Part shown: positions 55,504 through 64,000 of the stretch, piece after piece
How positions within the stretch are numbered: the first letter of the stretch is position 1
How the letters are laid out: every line of letters starts with the position of its first letter
Origin: Arenicella chitinivorans
GTDB taxonomy: Bacteria; Pseudomonadota; Gammaproteobacteria; Arenicellales; Arenicellaceae
DNA: 64,000 bases
Direction of reading: 5' to 3'
Assembly: GCF_014651515.1 (NCBI RefSeq)
Contig: NZ_BMXA01000003.1
Span: 248,001-312,000, forward strand
Position numbers and translations under genes: made by a program
The notes under the pieces: model-generated
Databases searched by the model: none
What the model was told of the DNA's origin: nothing
The model's input: only the letters and a program-made list of their open reading frames with translations

Positions 55504-56199
55504 ATGCAGCGAATTCGGCGTTACTTTATAGCGGGTCTTCTGGTTTGGTTGCCATTGGTTGCCACGTATGTAGTGCTGTCGTTTTCAATCCGGTTGATCG
55601 ACCGAAGCTTGCTGTTGTTACCACCGTCTTTACGCCCAGAGAATCTGATCGGATTTCAAATTCCCGGTCTCGGTGTGATTTTGACGCTGGTGCTAGTGCT
55701 GTTGACTGGGCTGATCGTGGCCAATTTCTTTGGCCGTAAACTGGTATCCGCTTGGGAATCGTTGTTATCGAGAATTCCTTTGGTCAGGACCGTGTATGGT
55801 GCGGTCAAACAGGTCACCGCTAGCCTGTTCTCGGATGCCAGTCAGTCATTTCGTGAGGTTGTGCTGGTCGAGTATCCGCGGCGTGGTTTATGGATGTTGG
55901 CTTTTGTCACTGGTGATACTCCGAAAAAATTTCAGCAGGTTGTTGGTCAGGACTTGATTAATATTTATGTACCAACAACGCCAAACCCAACGTCGGGCTT
56001 TTATATCATGGTACCGCCATCGGAAGTACGTCGATTGAGTGTGCCGGTTGAAGTCGGGCTTAAGATGATTTTGTCGGCGGGTGTCGTCAACCCGCTGGAT
56101 GATCCGGTCGAAGCAAAAAAATTGGCCGCTGAACTAGAACGTAAATCCGCCAAGCTGGCAGCAAAAAAAGAACGAGAGAAGCATGAAAGCACTTCGTAG
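55504..56199 (+). CDS. DUF502 family inner-membrane protein
   Basis: A 231-residue membrane protein. Two transmembrane segments are visible (about 5-31 and 48-75) before a soluble domain containing [13 protein letters not shown], the DUF502 signature, and [14 protein letters not shown]. The last 30 residues are a charged Lys/Glu helix. It starts one base after the zinc ribbon gene stop and overlaps the aspS start by 17 bases. Function unknown. Confidence 0.88.
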   Translation: MQRIRRYFIAGLLVWLPLVATYVVLSFSIRLIDRSLLLLPPSLRPENLIGFQIPGLGVILTLVLVLLTGLIVANFFGRKLVSAWESLLSRIPLVRTVYGAVKQVTASLFSDASQSFREVVLVEYPRRGLWMLAFVTGDTPKKFQQVVGQDLINIYVPTTPNPTSGFYIMVPPSEVRRLSVPVEVGLKMILSAGVVNPLDDPVEAKKLAAELERKSAKLAAKKEREKHESTS

Positions 56200-57985
56200 T
56201 CACCGATGTGGCCAAATAAATGAATCCCTGATTGACAATATCATCACCGTTTCTGGTTGGGCGCAGCGTCGCCGTGACCATGGTGGGGTTATTTTTATTG
56301 ACCTGCGTGATGCATCGGGTCTGTTGCAGGTGGTGGTTGACCCGGATGCGAAAGAAGCGTTCGAAATTGCTGATACCGTGCGCAATGAGCACGTCCTACG
56401 CATCACCGCTAAGGTGCGTGCCCGACCTGAAGGAACAACCAATAGCGATATGCCGACGGGTATGGTAGAGGTGTATGCCACTGAAATCGAAGTATTAAAT
56501 CGCTCAGAACCGATCCCATTCCAACTGGATGAAGAAGACGTTAGTGAAGCGGTGCGTCTGAAGTATCGATACTTGGATCTGCGCCGTGAAAATATGCAAC
56601 GGATTTTCCGCTTACGTAGTCAGGTGACGAAATTCTTCCGGGATTTCTTGGAAGCGGAGCATTTTGTCGATATTGAAACGCCGATTCTGACCAAGTCCAC
56701 ACCGGAAGGGGCTCGCGACTACCTGGTACCAAGTCGTGTACACGCTGGTGAGTTTTTTGCGTTACCGCAGTCACCACAATTGTTCAAGCAGCTGTTAATG
56801 GTGGCAGGGTTTGAACGTTATTACCAAATTGCTCGCTGTTTTCGCGACGAAGATCTTCGCGCTGATCGTCAACCTGAGTTCACCCAGCTGGATATCGAAA
56901 CTTCGTTCATGAATGAAGAAGAGATCATGGCCATGATGGAAACCATGATTCGCGATTTGTTCAAACAGGCGTTGGATGTCGATTTACCTGCTCAATTCCC
57001 GCGTATGACGTACGCGCAGGCCGTTGAACAATATGGTATCGACCGTCCGGACCTGCGTAATCCGTTGCAGTTGGTATCGGTCACTGACCTAGTTAAAAAT
57101 GAAGAGTTCAAGGTTTTCTCAGGACCGGCTAACTCGCAAGAAGGCCGAGTTGCGGCACTGCGCGTGCCCAAAGGCGCATCGCGTCTTAGCCGCAAAGAAA
57201 TTGATAACTACGCCGACTATATCGCGAACTACGGTGCCAAAGGCCTAGCCTACATCAAAGTAAACGATCTGGCCGCCGGGCGTGATGGCCTACAATCTCC
57301 CATCGTCAAGAATTTGTCAGATGACGCACTTGAGAGCATGATGCGCCGTGTTGGTGCTGAAGACGGTGACCTGGTGTTCTTCGGTTCCGATTCAGCGAAA
57401 ATCGTGAACGATTCACTGGCCGCTTTGCGCAACAAACTTGGTGAAGATCTGAAGTTAATTAAAGGGGCATGGGCGCCGATGTGGGTTGTGGACTTCCCGA
57501 TGTTTGAAAAGGACACCCAGAGTGGTAACTGGACCTCACTGCATCACCCGTTCACCGCACCGAAAACTGATCAGATCGACACGCTGTCCTCAGACCCAGG
57601 TTCAGTGTTATCTCGGGCATACGATATGGTCCTCAATGGCACTGAAATCGGCGGTGGCTCGATTCGAATTCATCAGTCAGAGGTTCAGAAACGAGCATTC
57701 ACAGCGCTGGGTATTGACGATGCCGAAGCAGAGGAAAAATTCGGCTTTCTGTTGGATGCGTTACGTTATGGTGCCCCTCCGCATGGCGGGATTGCCTTTG
57801 GAGTGGATCGAATTGTTGCGATGATGTCTGGCGTGGAGTCGATTCGTGATGTGATTGCGTTCCCGAAAACGCAAAAGGCATCCTGTCTGTTGACCGATGC
57901 GCCAAGCGGCGTAGACAAGACTCAGTTACGCGACTTGCACATTCGACTGAGTGCGTCGGCGCAAAGCGCACAGAGCGAGAATTAA
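56183..57985 (+). CDS. aspS: Aspartyl-tRNA synthetase
   Basis: A class IIb synthetase of 600 residues. An N-terminal OB-fold anticodon domain ([34 protein letters not shown]) leads to the catalytic core with motif 2 ([20 protein letters not shown]) and motif 3 near the C-terminus ([11 protein letters not shown]). The bacterial GAD insert domain is present (about 280-420). The length suits the bacterial type. Whether it discriminates Asn-tRNA cannot be read off. The start lies inside the DUF502 gene. Confidence 0.97.
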   Translation: MKALRSHRCGQINESLIDNIITVSGWAQRRRDHGGVIFIDLRDASGLLQVVVDPDAKEAFEIADTVRNEHVLRITAKVRARPEGTTNSDMPTGMVEVYATEIEVLNRSEPIPFQLDEEDVSEAVRLKYRYLDLRRENMQRIFRLRSQVTKFFRDFLEAEHFVDIETPILTKSTPEGARDYLVPSRVHAGEFFALPQSPQLFKQLLMVAGFERYYQIARCFRDEDLRADRQPEFTQLDIETSFMNEEEIMAMMETMIRDLFKQALDVDLPAQFPRMTYAQAVEQYGIDRPDLRNPLQLVSVTDLVKNEEFKVFSGPANSQEGRVAALRVPKGASRLSRKEIDNYADYIANYGAKGLAYIKVNDLAAGRDGLQSPIVKNLSDDALESMMRRVGAEDGDLVFFGSDSAKIVNDSLAALRNKLGEDLKLIKGAWAPMWVVDFPMFEKDTQSGNWTSLHHPFTAPKTDQIDTLSSDPGSVLSRAYDMVLNGTEIGGGSIRIHQSEVQKRAFTALGIDDAEAEEKFGFLLDALRYGAPPHGGIAFGVDRIVAMMSGVESIRDVIAFPKTQKASCLLTDAPSGVDKTQLRDLHIRLSASAQSAQSEN

Positions 57986-58054
57986 TTTGACTTATTGGTC
58001 GTCGATGGTCGCTGAGTCAGAGGCGCTTTCGGCGGCCGCCACTGCGAGCTGCTA

Positions 58055-59074
58055 ATGCAATTCCCTGCCGAGCTTGGCCTTCAGGCAGACGCCGATCTTC
58101 GTCACTACAACACCTTGGGCGTGCCAGCACGCGCTCGCTATCTCACCGTGGTAAATTCAACGACGCTGCTCACGCAAGCGTTGCAGTTTGCGCATGAGGC
58201 CAACCTAGCCGTCTTGGTGCTGGGTCAAGGCAGCAATACGGTGTTGACTCGAGACTTTGACGGATTGGTAATCCACAACCAATTACGTGGTGTCGATGTA
58301 ATTCAGGAGACCGATTCGTATGTCGAGTTGCGCGTTGCTGCTGGGGAGAACTGGCATCAGTTTGTGTCGTTCGCGGTCACTAAACACTGGTACGGTGTAG
58401 AAAATCTTGCGCTAATTCCGGGTCTTGTTGGTGCGGCACCGATTCAGAATATTGGTGCCTACGGCGTGGAAGTTAAAGACGTTATTACGGCCGTAGAATA
58501 TGTGGATCGGACTACATTGGCAATCCAGACCCTGTCAAACGATGCATGCCAGTTCGCTTATCGTGATAGCGTTTTCAAAAACGCCCTATGTGATGCCACG
58601 GTGATAACCGCCGTGCAGATTCGCCTGAATAAACGCGCAGCGCTTAATTTGGACTATCCCGCGTTGGCAGACCAAGCCGGCAAGCAGCCAAGTTTAGAGT
58701 CCGTGTTTGACGCGGTGTGTCGAATTCGCACGCAGAAGTTGCCGGATCCGGCTGCGATACCAAACGCAGGCAGTTTTTTTAAAAACCCAGTAGTGACAAC
58801 AGAACACCACCAGCGGCTAAAATCACAATTCCCGGACCTTATCGGTTTTGCTACAGACGATGGATACAAGCTGGCTGCCGGTTGGCTTATTGATCAAGCT
58901 GGATGGAAGAATAAGGAAATCTCAGGTGTGCGTGTTCATCGGCAACAAGCATTGGTGGTCATCAATCCGTCAAACCGGTCCGGTGCCGATGTGATGGCGC
59001 TTGCAGCTGCGATCCAGCAGGACATAGTGCGTATTTACGATGTTCAACTGGAAGTTGAACCAAGAATCTATTGA
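58055..59074 (+). CDS. murB: UDP-N-acetylenolpyruvoylglucosamine reductase
   Basis: A 339-residue FAD enzyme of peptidoglycan precursor synthesis. The FAD-binding region shows VLGQGSNTVL and ENLALIPGLVGAAPIQNIGAYG; YRDSVFK carries the active-site Tyr/Arg pattern and S240 in NAGSFFKNP is the catalytic serine that protonates substrate. The Tyr-loop insert makes it type I, as in E. coli. It is not in a dcw cluster here. It starts 69 bases after aspS. Confidence 0.95.
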   Translation: MQFPAELGLQADADLRHYNTLGVPARARYLTVVNSTTLLTQALQFAHEANLAVLVLGQGSNTVLTRDFDGLVIHNQLRGVDVIQETDSYVELRVAAGENWHQFVSFAVTKHWYGVENLALIPGLVGAAPIQNIGAYGVEVKDVITAVEYVDRTTLAIQTLSNDACQFAYRDSVFKNALCDATVITAVQIRLNKRAALNLDYPALADQAGKQPSLESVFDAVCRIRTQKLPDPAAIPNAGSFFKNPVVTTEHHQRLKSQFPDLIGFATDDGYKLAAGWLIDQAGWKNKEISGVRVHRQQALVVINPSNRSGADVMALAAAIQQDIVRIYDVQLEVEPRIY

Positions 59075-59293
59075 AATCGAAGCGGTTTCGGATGTACGCT
59101 GATAGGGAAGCAGCGACACCAGCCTCACCACCGCTAGGGTAGATTTAAGTACGCACAGCCTGCTGTGCCAAACGTCTACTCGTTGCAACGTGCCGATTGC
59201 AGCCAAACATTAACTAAAAGTAAGCTTGGAAGTGGCTTCTTCTCCGGTCAGTTAAATATTCAGGAGCTAGTAACTCGTAGATCGCGCATACCC

Positions 59294-60835
59294 ATGACTC
59301 ATAGATTTCGTCGAATCGCTAATCAGCCGTTCTCGGTGGTGCAACTGGCATATGCCAAGTGCCGCGTTAACCTATTGCTGCTCAGTTTTCTGAGCGTCTG
59401 CAGCGCCGACGTGTTAGCGCAACCGCCAGCACAGACTGCTGGCTGGCAGATTGACGTCCCTCAAGAACAATCGAATCAAAGCCAGCAAGCGCCAGAGCAG
59501 CGTGCCGAAGCACCAGTTAATGAATCCGCCCCAATCGCAAAGTCCGACGATCAAATAACGCAAGAGCAAATGTCAGTCTGGGAGGATACTGACGAGGAGG
59601 AGTTTAAGGCCATAGCAGAGAGTGAAAGCGAACCGCAGGCAAAACAAGAATTCCCCGTGCGGCCGATACTGGACCTCGAGCCAGAGCTAAGGATCAGTTT
59701 AGAAACAATTTTTGCACGCATTGTTGAACTTCAGGAAACCGAGGACGCATTCAGTGCCAATCTTGGGGAAGCTTATCTGACTTACGGTCAGGCGTTGGTA
59801 CGCGCGGGCCGCTTGCAGGAAGCGCGTAAAATGCTTGCGAATGCGTTGCACATTACGAAAATAAATAATGGTGTTAACAGTATCGAACAACGGCCAGTCC
59901 TGGCGAGCATGTTTGAACTGGCTATCGCACAGGAAAACCTCGAGGTCTCGCAAGAATTAGTCGAACGTATCCTGTGGCTCGAAAACAATGCAATGGACCG
60001 CCGTGACTTGGATGATTTTTCATTTCCATTTTTGGTCCGGCTCGGAAACAGTTACCTGGATCGGTATCTGTATCGACCAATTAAAAGTGCCACTGCATTG
60101 CATCAGCTCGAGCAGGCGCAGCGTTTTCTGACCCACGCTGTAAAGCGTTATGGAGATCGACCGTTGAACCAACTTTACATGCCGTATGGCGAATTAGCAC
60201 TGGTGCACTTAATCAAAAGTAAATTTAAGAAGGATGTTGAGCGGACTTGGTATCCGAGTAATGACCGTCGCGCCAACGAGTTGCTGCGACGTGGCGTCTC
60301 AGACCTGCCTGATTTTAAGCCAATTGGTAACGCCTACGGTCGCGCGGAACAGCAACTGTTTTCGTATCTTACAAAATCTTTGGAAGAGAATGAACTTGAA
60401 CACACCGTTAAGGCATTCATTAGTCTAGGCGATCTGAATTTGCTATTTAACTATCGAACCACCGCATCTCAGTACTATGAGAAAGCTTGGGAGTCAGCGC
60501 AGGCACTACCCGCGGGACACGCGCTACTGGAAAAATTTCAGCAGCCGACGGCACTCCCAGATTTCTTTTATGCCATGCAGCGCGAAGATGTGGAAGGCAA
60601 GTTAGCGACCGTGCTGGTGCCTCTGACCTTTGCGCTAGATAAGTACGGAAAAGTGGAGAATTTTACCGATGACACCGATGCAAGCACGTCACCCAAACTA
60701 ATCAGTCGCGCTAAGCGAACGGCACGACGCATGGTATTTCGGCCCGCCATTGAGCGCGGCAAAATGATGCCAGTTGAGCAAGTGTCTTATGAGGTAAAGG
60801 TCAAAGTGCCGCGAGACGAGGTCAATCAAGGTTAA
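59294..60835 (+). CDS. Exported TPR-like protein with TonB-C-like C-terminal domain
   Basis: A 513-residue periplasmic or envelope protein. A long basic N-region and a hydrophobic stretch (LLLLSFLSVCSADVLAQ, ending near 42) form a signal peptide. Residues 45-125 are Gln/Glu-rich and disordered. The middle (about 135-430) has repeated helical pairs such as GEAYLTYGQALVRAGRLQEA, like TPRs. The last 90 residues (VPLTFALDKYGKVENF, then ARRTARRMVFRPAIERGKM-like text) resemble the TonB C-terminal fold. No TonB membrane anchor is present. ATG 59294 is preferred to the far upstream GTG 59165. First of four tightly spaced genes of unknown role. Confidence 0.7.
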   Translation: MTHRFRRIANQPFSVVQLAYAKCRVNLLLLSFLSVCSADVLAQPPAQTAGWQIDVPQEQSNQSQQAPEQRAEAPVNESAPIAKSDDQITQEQMSVWEDTDEEEFKAIAESESEPQAKQEFPVRPILDLEPELRISLETIFARIVELQETEDAFSANLGEAYLTYGQALVRAGRLQEARKMLANALHITKINNGVNSIEQRPVLASMFELAIAQENLEVSQELVERILWLENNAMDRRDLDDFSFPFLVRLGNSYLDRYLYRPIKSATALHQLEQAQRFLTHAVKRYGDRPLNQLYMPYGELALVHLIKSKFKKDVERTWYPSNDRRANELLRRGVSDLPDFKPIGNAYGRAEQQLFSYLTKSLEENELEHTVKAFISLGDLNLLFNYRTTASQYYEKAWESAQALPAGHALLEKFQQPTALPDFFYAMQREDVEGKLATVLVPLTFALDKYGKVENFTDDTDASTSPKLISRAKRTARRMVFRPAIERGKMMPVEQVSYEVKVKVPRDEVNQG

Positions 60836-60859
60836 CCCTGTAACTGATTTGGAGGACGT

Positions 60860-61834
60860 GTGAAGAAAAAACAACTTGTCTCTGCCTGTCGACGCAGCGT
60901 GCGTCTTCTGTTGTTTGTAGCCGTCAGTATCATGCTGGTCTCCTGTGTCCAGCCGGTTGGCGGCCCCAGTGGCCCTAGTGGGCCGTCGCTACCGTTGCCA
61001 ATGCCTCCCTCTGGTGGCGGTGCCGGATTGCCTTCACCGCCATCCTTACCACAGCCTCCGAGCCCCAGTGGCAAACCATCTAGTCCTTCGTCGCCGTCCA
61101 AACCCAGTACAGAATCTGGTGAGAGTGGAGAGAGTCAGAGTGACGCTGATAAAGCCTCGGACGCGGAGTCAGACAGCGATTCCGAAGAGTCTGCAGACAA
61201 TGACGCAGAGTCCGGCACGCCCCCTGAGTGGGAAGATGATGAAGAAGGATCTGGGCAAGATGATGAAGCGCAGGATGCCCCAAGCTTTGAAGAACCTGAA
61301 CAACCCAGTCAAGGCGCGGAATATCAACAACCAACCTTTGAAGATCAGGGCGGTTTAACCGACGAAGAGTTAGAAGCACTCGAGCGCGAGTTGGAAGAGA
61401 CCATGGGTGAATTTGACGATGAAATCGCTCGTGAGAAAGAATATGCCGAAGATCGCGCAAATGAGAACACCGACGATCAGCTTGGTGGCATCGGCGAGTT
61501 CGAAGAGTACGATGAGCAGGAAGATGGTCGATCAAAACAGCGCGCACCGAGTCCGAGTGCAGCCTCCAGCAGCCAGCAGGAGTCAGCCAGTGGCGCAGAT
61601 TCGCAAAGTGCTGGTGGGGAGTCGTCTGACGTCGGCGAAGCACGTGAGTCCAACAGTAGCGAACAAGCCACGGCTGAAGGGGAGCCCACTGAACCGTCGG
61701 AAGATCAGCAAGCTGATCTCCGTAGGAATGACGACATTGTCGCGCGCCAAATTCGCGAAGCGGCCGAACGGGAGACCGATCCAGAGTTGAAAAAGAAACT
61801 GTGGGAAGAGTATTACAACTACAAACGTCAATAG
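60860..61834 (+). CDS. Predicted lipoprotein, Pro/Ser-rich then highly acidic, disordered
   Basis: A 324-residue protein I do not recognise. A basic start and hydrophobic stretch end in the lipobox LVSC (C29). Residues 30-80 are Gly, Pro and Ser rich; 80-240 are dominated by Asp, Glu and Ser with blocks such as DSDSEESADNDAE; a predicted helix with ELEALERELEETMGEFDDE lies near 170-190; the C-terminal 40 residues form a charged helix ending KKLWEEYYNYKRQ. The start GTG 60860 follows a strong GGAGG at 60851-60855. It lies 24 bases after the TPR gene. It could be a flexible spacer anchored in the outer membrane. Confidence 0.65.
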   Translation: MKKKQLVSACRRSVRLLLFVAVSIMLVSCVQPVGGPSGPSGPSLPLPMPPSGGGAGLPSPPSLPQPPSPSGKPSSPSSPSKPSTESGESGESQSDADKASDAESDSDSEESADNDAESGTPPEWEDDEEGSGQDDEAQDAPSFEEPEQPSQGAEYQQPTFEDQGGLTDEELEALERELEETMGEFDDEIAREKEYAEDRANENTDDQLGGIGEFEEYDEQEDGRSKQRAPSPSAASSSQQESASGADSQSAGGESSDVGEARESNSSEQATAEGEPTEPSEDQQADLRRNDDIVARQIREAAERETDPELKKKLWEEYYNYKRQ

Positions 61835-61845
61835 TGGAGGGTCTG

Positions 61846-63093
61846 ATGCTACAGCACGTTGTTAACGAGCCGTGGACGCGCATGCGTGTCGGGTTGCGGG
61901 GTCTTGCTTGGCTTTGCCTAACAGGGCTGCTGTCTGCGTGCTCTACCTTTGAGTATCATGAAACCAAAGAAGTCAAAATTAAAAAACTGACGGAACAACA
62001 GGAAGAAACTATTGATGAACAAGCGCTGCTCGACGTCGGCATTGTTCTGTTTGACCCGGGTATTGTGGATTTGGACGAGGACATACTCGCGTACTCCAGT
62101 GTCCGGCAGAGTGAATCAGTGTGGTTCACCAACCAACTCAAGCAGACTTTGGAGCAGAGTAATGCCTGGGGTCTGATCCGTGCTTTACCGAAAGCGGGCT
62201 TGCCAATGGACGTCACGGTGACAGGCGAGTTAATCGAGTCCAATGGTGAGGAGATTGAACTGCAAATTCGGGCCACTGACAGTACCGGTGCGGAGTGGTT
62301 TAGGCGCAACTATCAACAACGTGCCAGTGCGTATGCGTATCACCCTGAGGTAAAACTTCCGGGCGATCCATTTCAGGCGACGTTTAATCAGATAGCAAAT
62401 GATTTGTACGCGTATCAGGCTAGTTTGAGTCTTACTGCACGGCGTAATATTCGGAGTGTCTCGAGCGTGTTGTTCGCGCGTGATTTTGTGCCGAATGCGT
62501 TTGAGGAATATGTGCAGGAAGATCCTGAGTCCGGCACCGTGAGCCTGTTGAGGCTACCTGCGGATTCAGACCCAATGATGCAGCGAGTCGATCGCATTCG
62601 TGCACGAAATGATTTGTTTATTGATGTGATTCAAGACTATTACCGGGCATTTAATCGCACGATGGAAGCGCCGTATCAGGAGTGGCGAAAGTTCAGCTAT
62701 CGTGAAGTCGTGTACGCGCGCCAGTTGGCGGAGCAGGCGCGCAAAGAAAAAATCGCTGGTCTGGCAGTGATGGCTGGCGGACTGGTCGCTGCAGTGGAGG
62801 GCGATCGGGGAATCACACGTGGCGCAGGACACATCGGGATACTATCCGGTGCTCAAATATTTATTAATAGTTTTAAAAAACGCGAACAATCGCTAGTGCA
62901 CGCAGAAGCACTGCGTGAGCTGGGTACTTCACTGGCCTCGGAGCTAGAGCCCAGTGTGGTGGATTTGCAGGACCGGAGTATTACATTGTCAGGCACGGTA
63001 GATGACCAATTCACTGAATGGCGTCGTATCTTGCAACAAATGTTTGTGTTGGAACAGGGCGAAACTGACCCGACCTCGGAGGCATTGCGCTGA
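61846..63093 (+). CDS. Predicted lipoprotein of unknown function
   Basis: A 415-residue protein. The signal sequence ends in the lipobox LLSAC (C32). The mature part begins with a charged helix, then a mixed domain (about 55-190) with DVGIVLFDPGI and MDVTVTGELIESNGEEIELQIRATDSTG, which looks like a beta-strand-rich domain of the kind found in outer-membrane assembly lipoproteins. The later part is helical and contains a small-residue hydrophobic stretch (IAGLAVMAGGLVAAVEG, near 305). GTGGAGGG at 61833-61840 supports ATG 61846, 11 bases after the previous stop. I cannot name a family. Confidence 0.65.
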   Translation: MLQHVVNEPWTRMRVGLRGLAWLCLTGLLSACSTFEYHETKEVKIKKLTEQQEETIDEQALLDVGIVLFDPGIVDLDEDILAYSSVRQSESVWFTNQLKQTLEQSNAWGLIRALPKAGLPMDVTVTGELIESNGEEIELQIRATDSTGAEWFRRNYQQRASAYAYHPEVKLPGDPFQATFNQIANDLYAYQASLSLTARRNIRSVSSVLFARDFVPNAFEEYVQEDPESGTVSLLRLPADSDPMMQRVDRIRARNDLFIDVIQDYYRAFNRTMEAPYQEWRKFSYREVVYARQLAEQARKEKIAGLAVMAGGLVAAVEGDRGITRGAGHIGILSGAQIFINSFKKREQSLVHAEALRELGTSLASELEPSVVDLQDRSITLSGTVDDQFTEWRRILQQMFVLEQGETDPTSEALR

Positions 63094-63096
63094 TTC

Positions 63097-64000
63097 ATGT
63101 CTGACCAGGGTCTGCCTCACACTGAATCCCGAGCGGTGCAAAAAATATCGCCGCAGGTATTTTCTGCGCCTGCGCCGGATGTGCCGCCAACTCGTTCAAC
63201 CCCGGATGAGTCACACCACGAACGTGCATGGTGGCAATCGGAGTTCAATCTTATGCTAGTGGTATTTGGCCTGCTGGCCGTCGCCGCGTTTAGTTTCGTG
63301 GTGCTCGCACCGCCACCGGCTGTTACGACGCCGCTCAAGTCGGGTGTCGTGAGCGAGGCTGCGGAGCCTGCGACAACTTTAGTTGACACTGAAGCACCCT
63401 GGAACGATGCACAACGCGCGCAAGCGCGAACCGACTCGCAGGAGATTTTGGCTGACATACTTGCGCTACAGAAGGAACTCACAACACAAACCGTAACCGA
63501 ATGGGCTCCTGATCGGTTTGAAACCGCCCTGGCTATGGCCGCCACTGGCGACGAGTACTACAAAGCGCAGAACTTTCAAGCGGCAATCACTGCGTACCGG
63601 AATTCACTGAGTGAGTTAGAGAACATACGTGCTTTGATCCCCGATGTGATCGCCAGCAAACTCGCCACCGCCCAAGCTGCGGTGCGTGAAGGTAAGGCGG
63701 ATCTCGCGCGGCAACTCTATCAGTCCGTATTGTTGTTGGAGGCCAACAATATTTTAGCACTGACCGGTTTAGACCGCGTCGCAACACTCAACGAGGTGGT
63801 GGAGAAAGTGCAGAGCGCCAAGCGCTATGAAACACGATTCAAAACCACGGATGCCATCGTTGATTTACAACAGGCAGAACAGTTTTATGCCGAAGCGCTG
63901 GCGCTGGATGCGCGTTTTCAGCGCGCGATATCAGGGCAGGCTGCGGTACAGGCATTGATTCGAGATAAGCAATTTCGTGACGCCATGGGCGACGGTTTCA
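63097..64000 (+). CDS. Single-pass membrane protein with TPR-like periplasmic region (partial, runs off window)
   Basis: An open frame of 301 codons with no stop before the window ends. A 50-residue Pro-rich cytoplasmic head precedes one transmembrane segment (about 51-71, LMLVVFGLLAVAAFSFVVL). The periplasmic part is helical, with TPR-like pairs such as GDEYYKAQNFQAAITAYRNSL and GKADLARQLYQSVLLLEANN. It starts three bases after the previous stop, so the four genes are one operon. The missing C-terminus may hold an enzymatic or binding domain that would explain the cluster. Confidence 0.65.
   Translation, partial: MSDQGLPHTESRAVQKISPQVFSAPAPDVPPTRSTPDESHHERAWWQSEFNLMLVVFGLLAVAAFSFVVLAPPPAVTTPLKSGVVSEAAEPATTLVDTEAPWNDAQRAQARTDSQEILADILALQKELTTQTVTEWAPDRFETALAMAATGDEYYKAQNFQAAITAYRNSLSELENIRALIPDVIASKLATAQAAVREGKADLARQLYQSVLLLEANNILALTGLDRVATLNEVVEKVQSAKRYETRFKTTDAIVDLQQAEQFYAEALALDARFQRAISGQAAVQALIRDKQFRDAMGDGF

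Noticed and set aside
61080-61883. 267-codon minus-strand frame opposite the acidic lipoprotein gene
   Set aside because: Arg/His/Leu-rich composition is the mirror of Ser/Asp/Glu codons; there is no family resemblance, and the + strand gene has a lipobox and a strong ribosome site.

Overview
The window is chromosomal DNA of a Gram-negative gammaproteobacterium. The signs are an LPS-assembly lipoprotein (lptE), a TonB-dependent receptor end, the rng-yhdP-tldD gene order, a Pil-Chp twitching chemosensory cluster, DsbB, and the leuS-lptE-holA-nadD-rsfS-rlmH order. Alginate breakdown genes point to a marine or seaweed-associated lifestyle. The genus cannot be fixed from the sequence. Coding density is high, most genes lie on the + strand, GTG starts are common, and I saw no tRNA, rRNA, insertion sequence, CRISPR array or prophage.

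Region 1 (1-8202) is an alginate-utilisation locus. It holds the tail of a TonB-dependent receptor and its terminator, then a PL6 alginate lyase, a PL17 oligoalginate lyase, a KdgF-type cupin, an MFS uronate transporter, an SDR reductase (probably DEH to KDG) and a KDG kinase. Together they would take polymer to 2-keto-3-deoxy-6-phosphogluconate; the aldolase is not in the window.

Region 2 (8203-14377) is proline catabolism: putP, an Lrp/AsnC regulator and a type-B putA lacking the DNA-binding domain. Region 3 (14378-16803) has a HIT protein, a DUF1285 protein, rsgA and a GIY-YIG protein.

Region 4 (16804-29017) is the Pil-Chp cluster pilG-pilH-pilI-pilJ-chpA-chpC, behind a 440-bp AT-rich, hairpin-containing leader. 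ChpA is 2525 residues long. One of its phosphotransfer domains is flanked by two near-perfect in-frame tandem repeat arrays, (EP)19 and 18 copies of a VQEPEP-like hexapeptide. No pilK or chpB lies in the cluster.

Region 5 (29018-38435) carries tkt, pgk, a deoxyinosine glycosylase, a YcgN-type protein, dsbB, a subtilisin-like putative autotransporter with an odd internal Gly8-transmembrane segment, cysS and sufE. Region 6 (38436-59074) is housekeeping: leuS, lptE, holA, proA, an in-frame nadD-rsfS fusion, rlmH, maf, rng, yhdP, a nitrilase-family amidase, tldD, pmbA, an FmdB-type zinc ribbon protein, a DUF502 protein, aspS and murB.

Region 7 (59294-64000, running off the window) is a tight run of four envelope genes that I cannot assign to a known system: a TPR protein with a TonB-C-like tail, a disordered acidic lipoprotein, a second lipoprotein, and a single-pass TPR-like protein. 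It is the best candidate here for an undescribed system.
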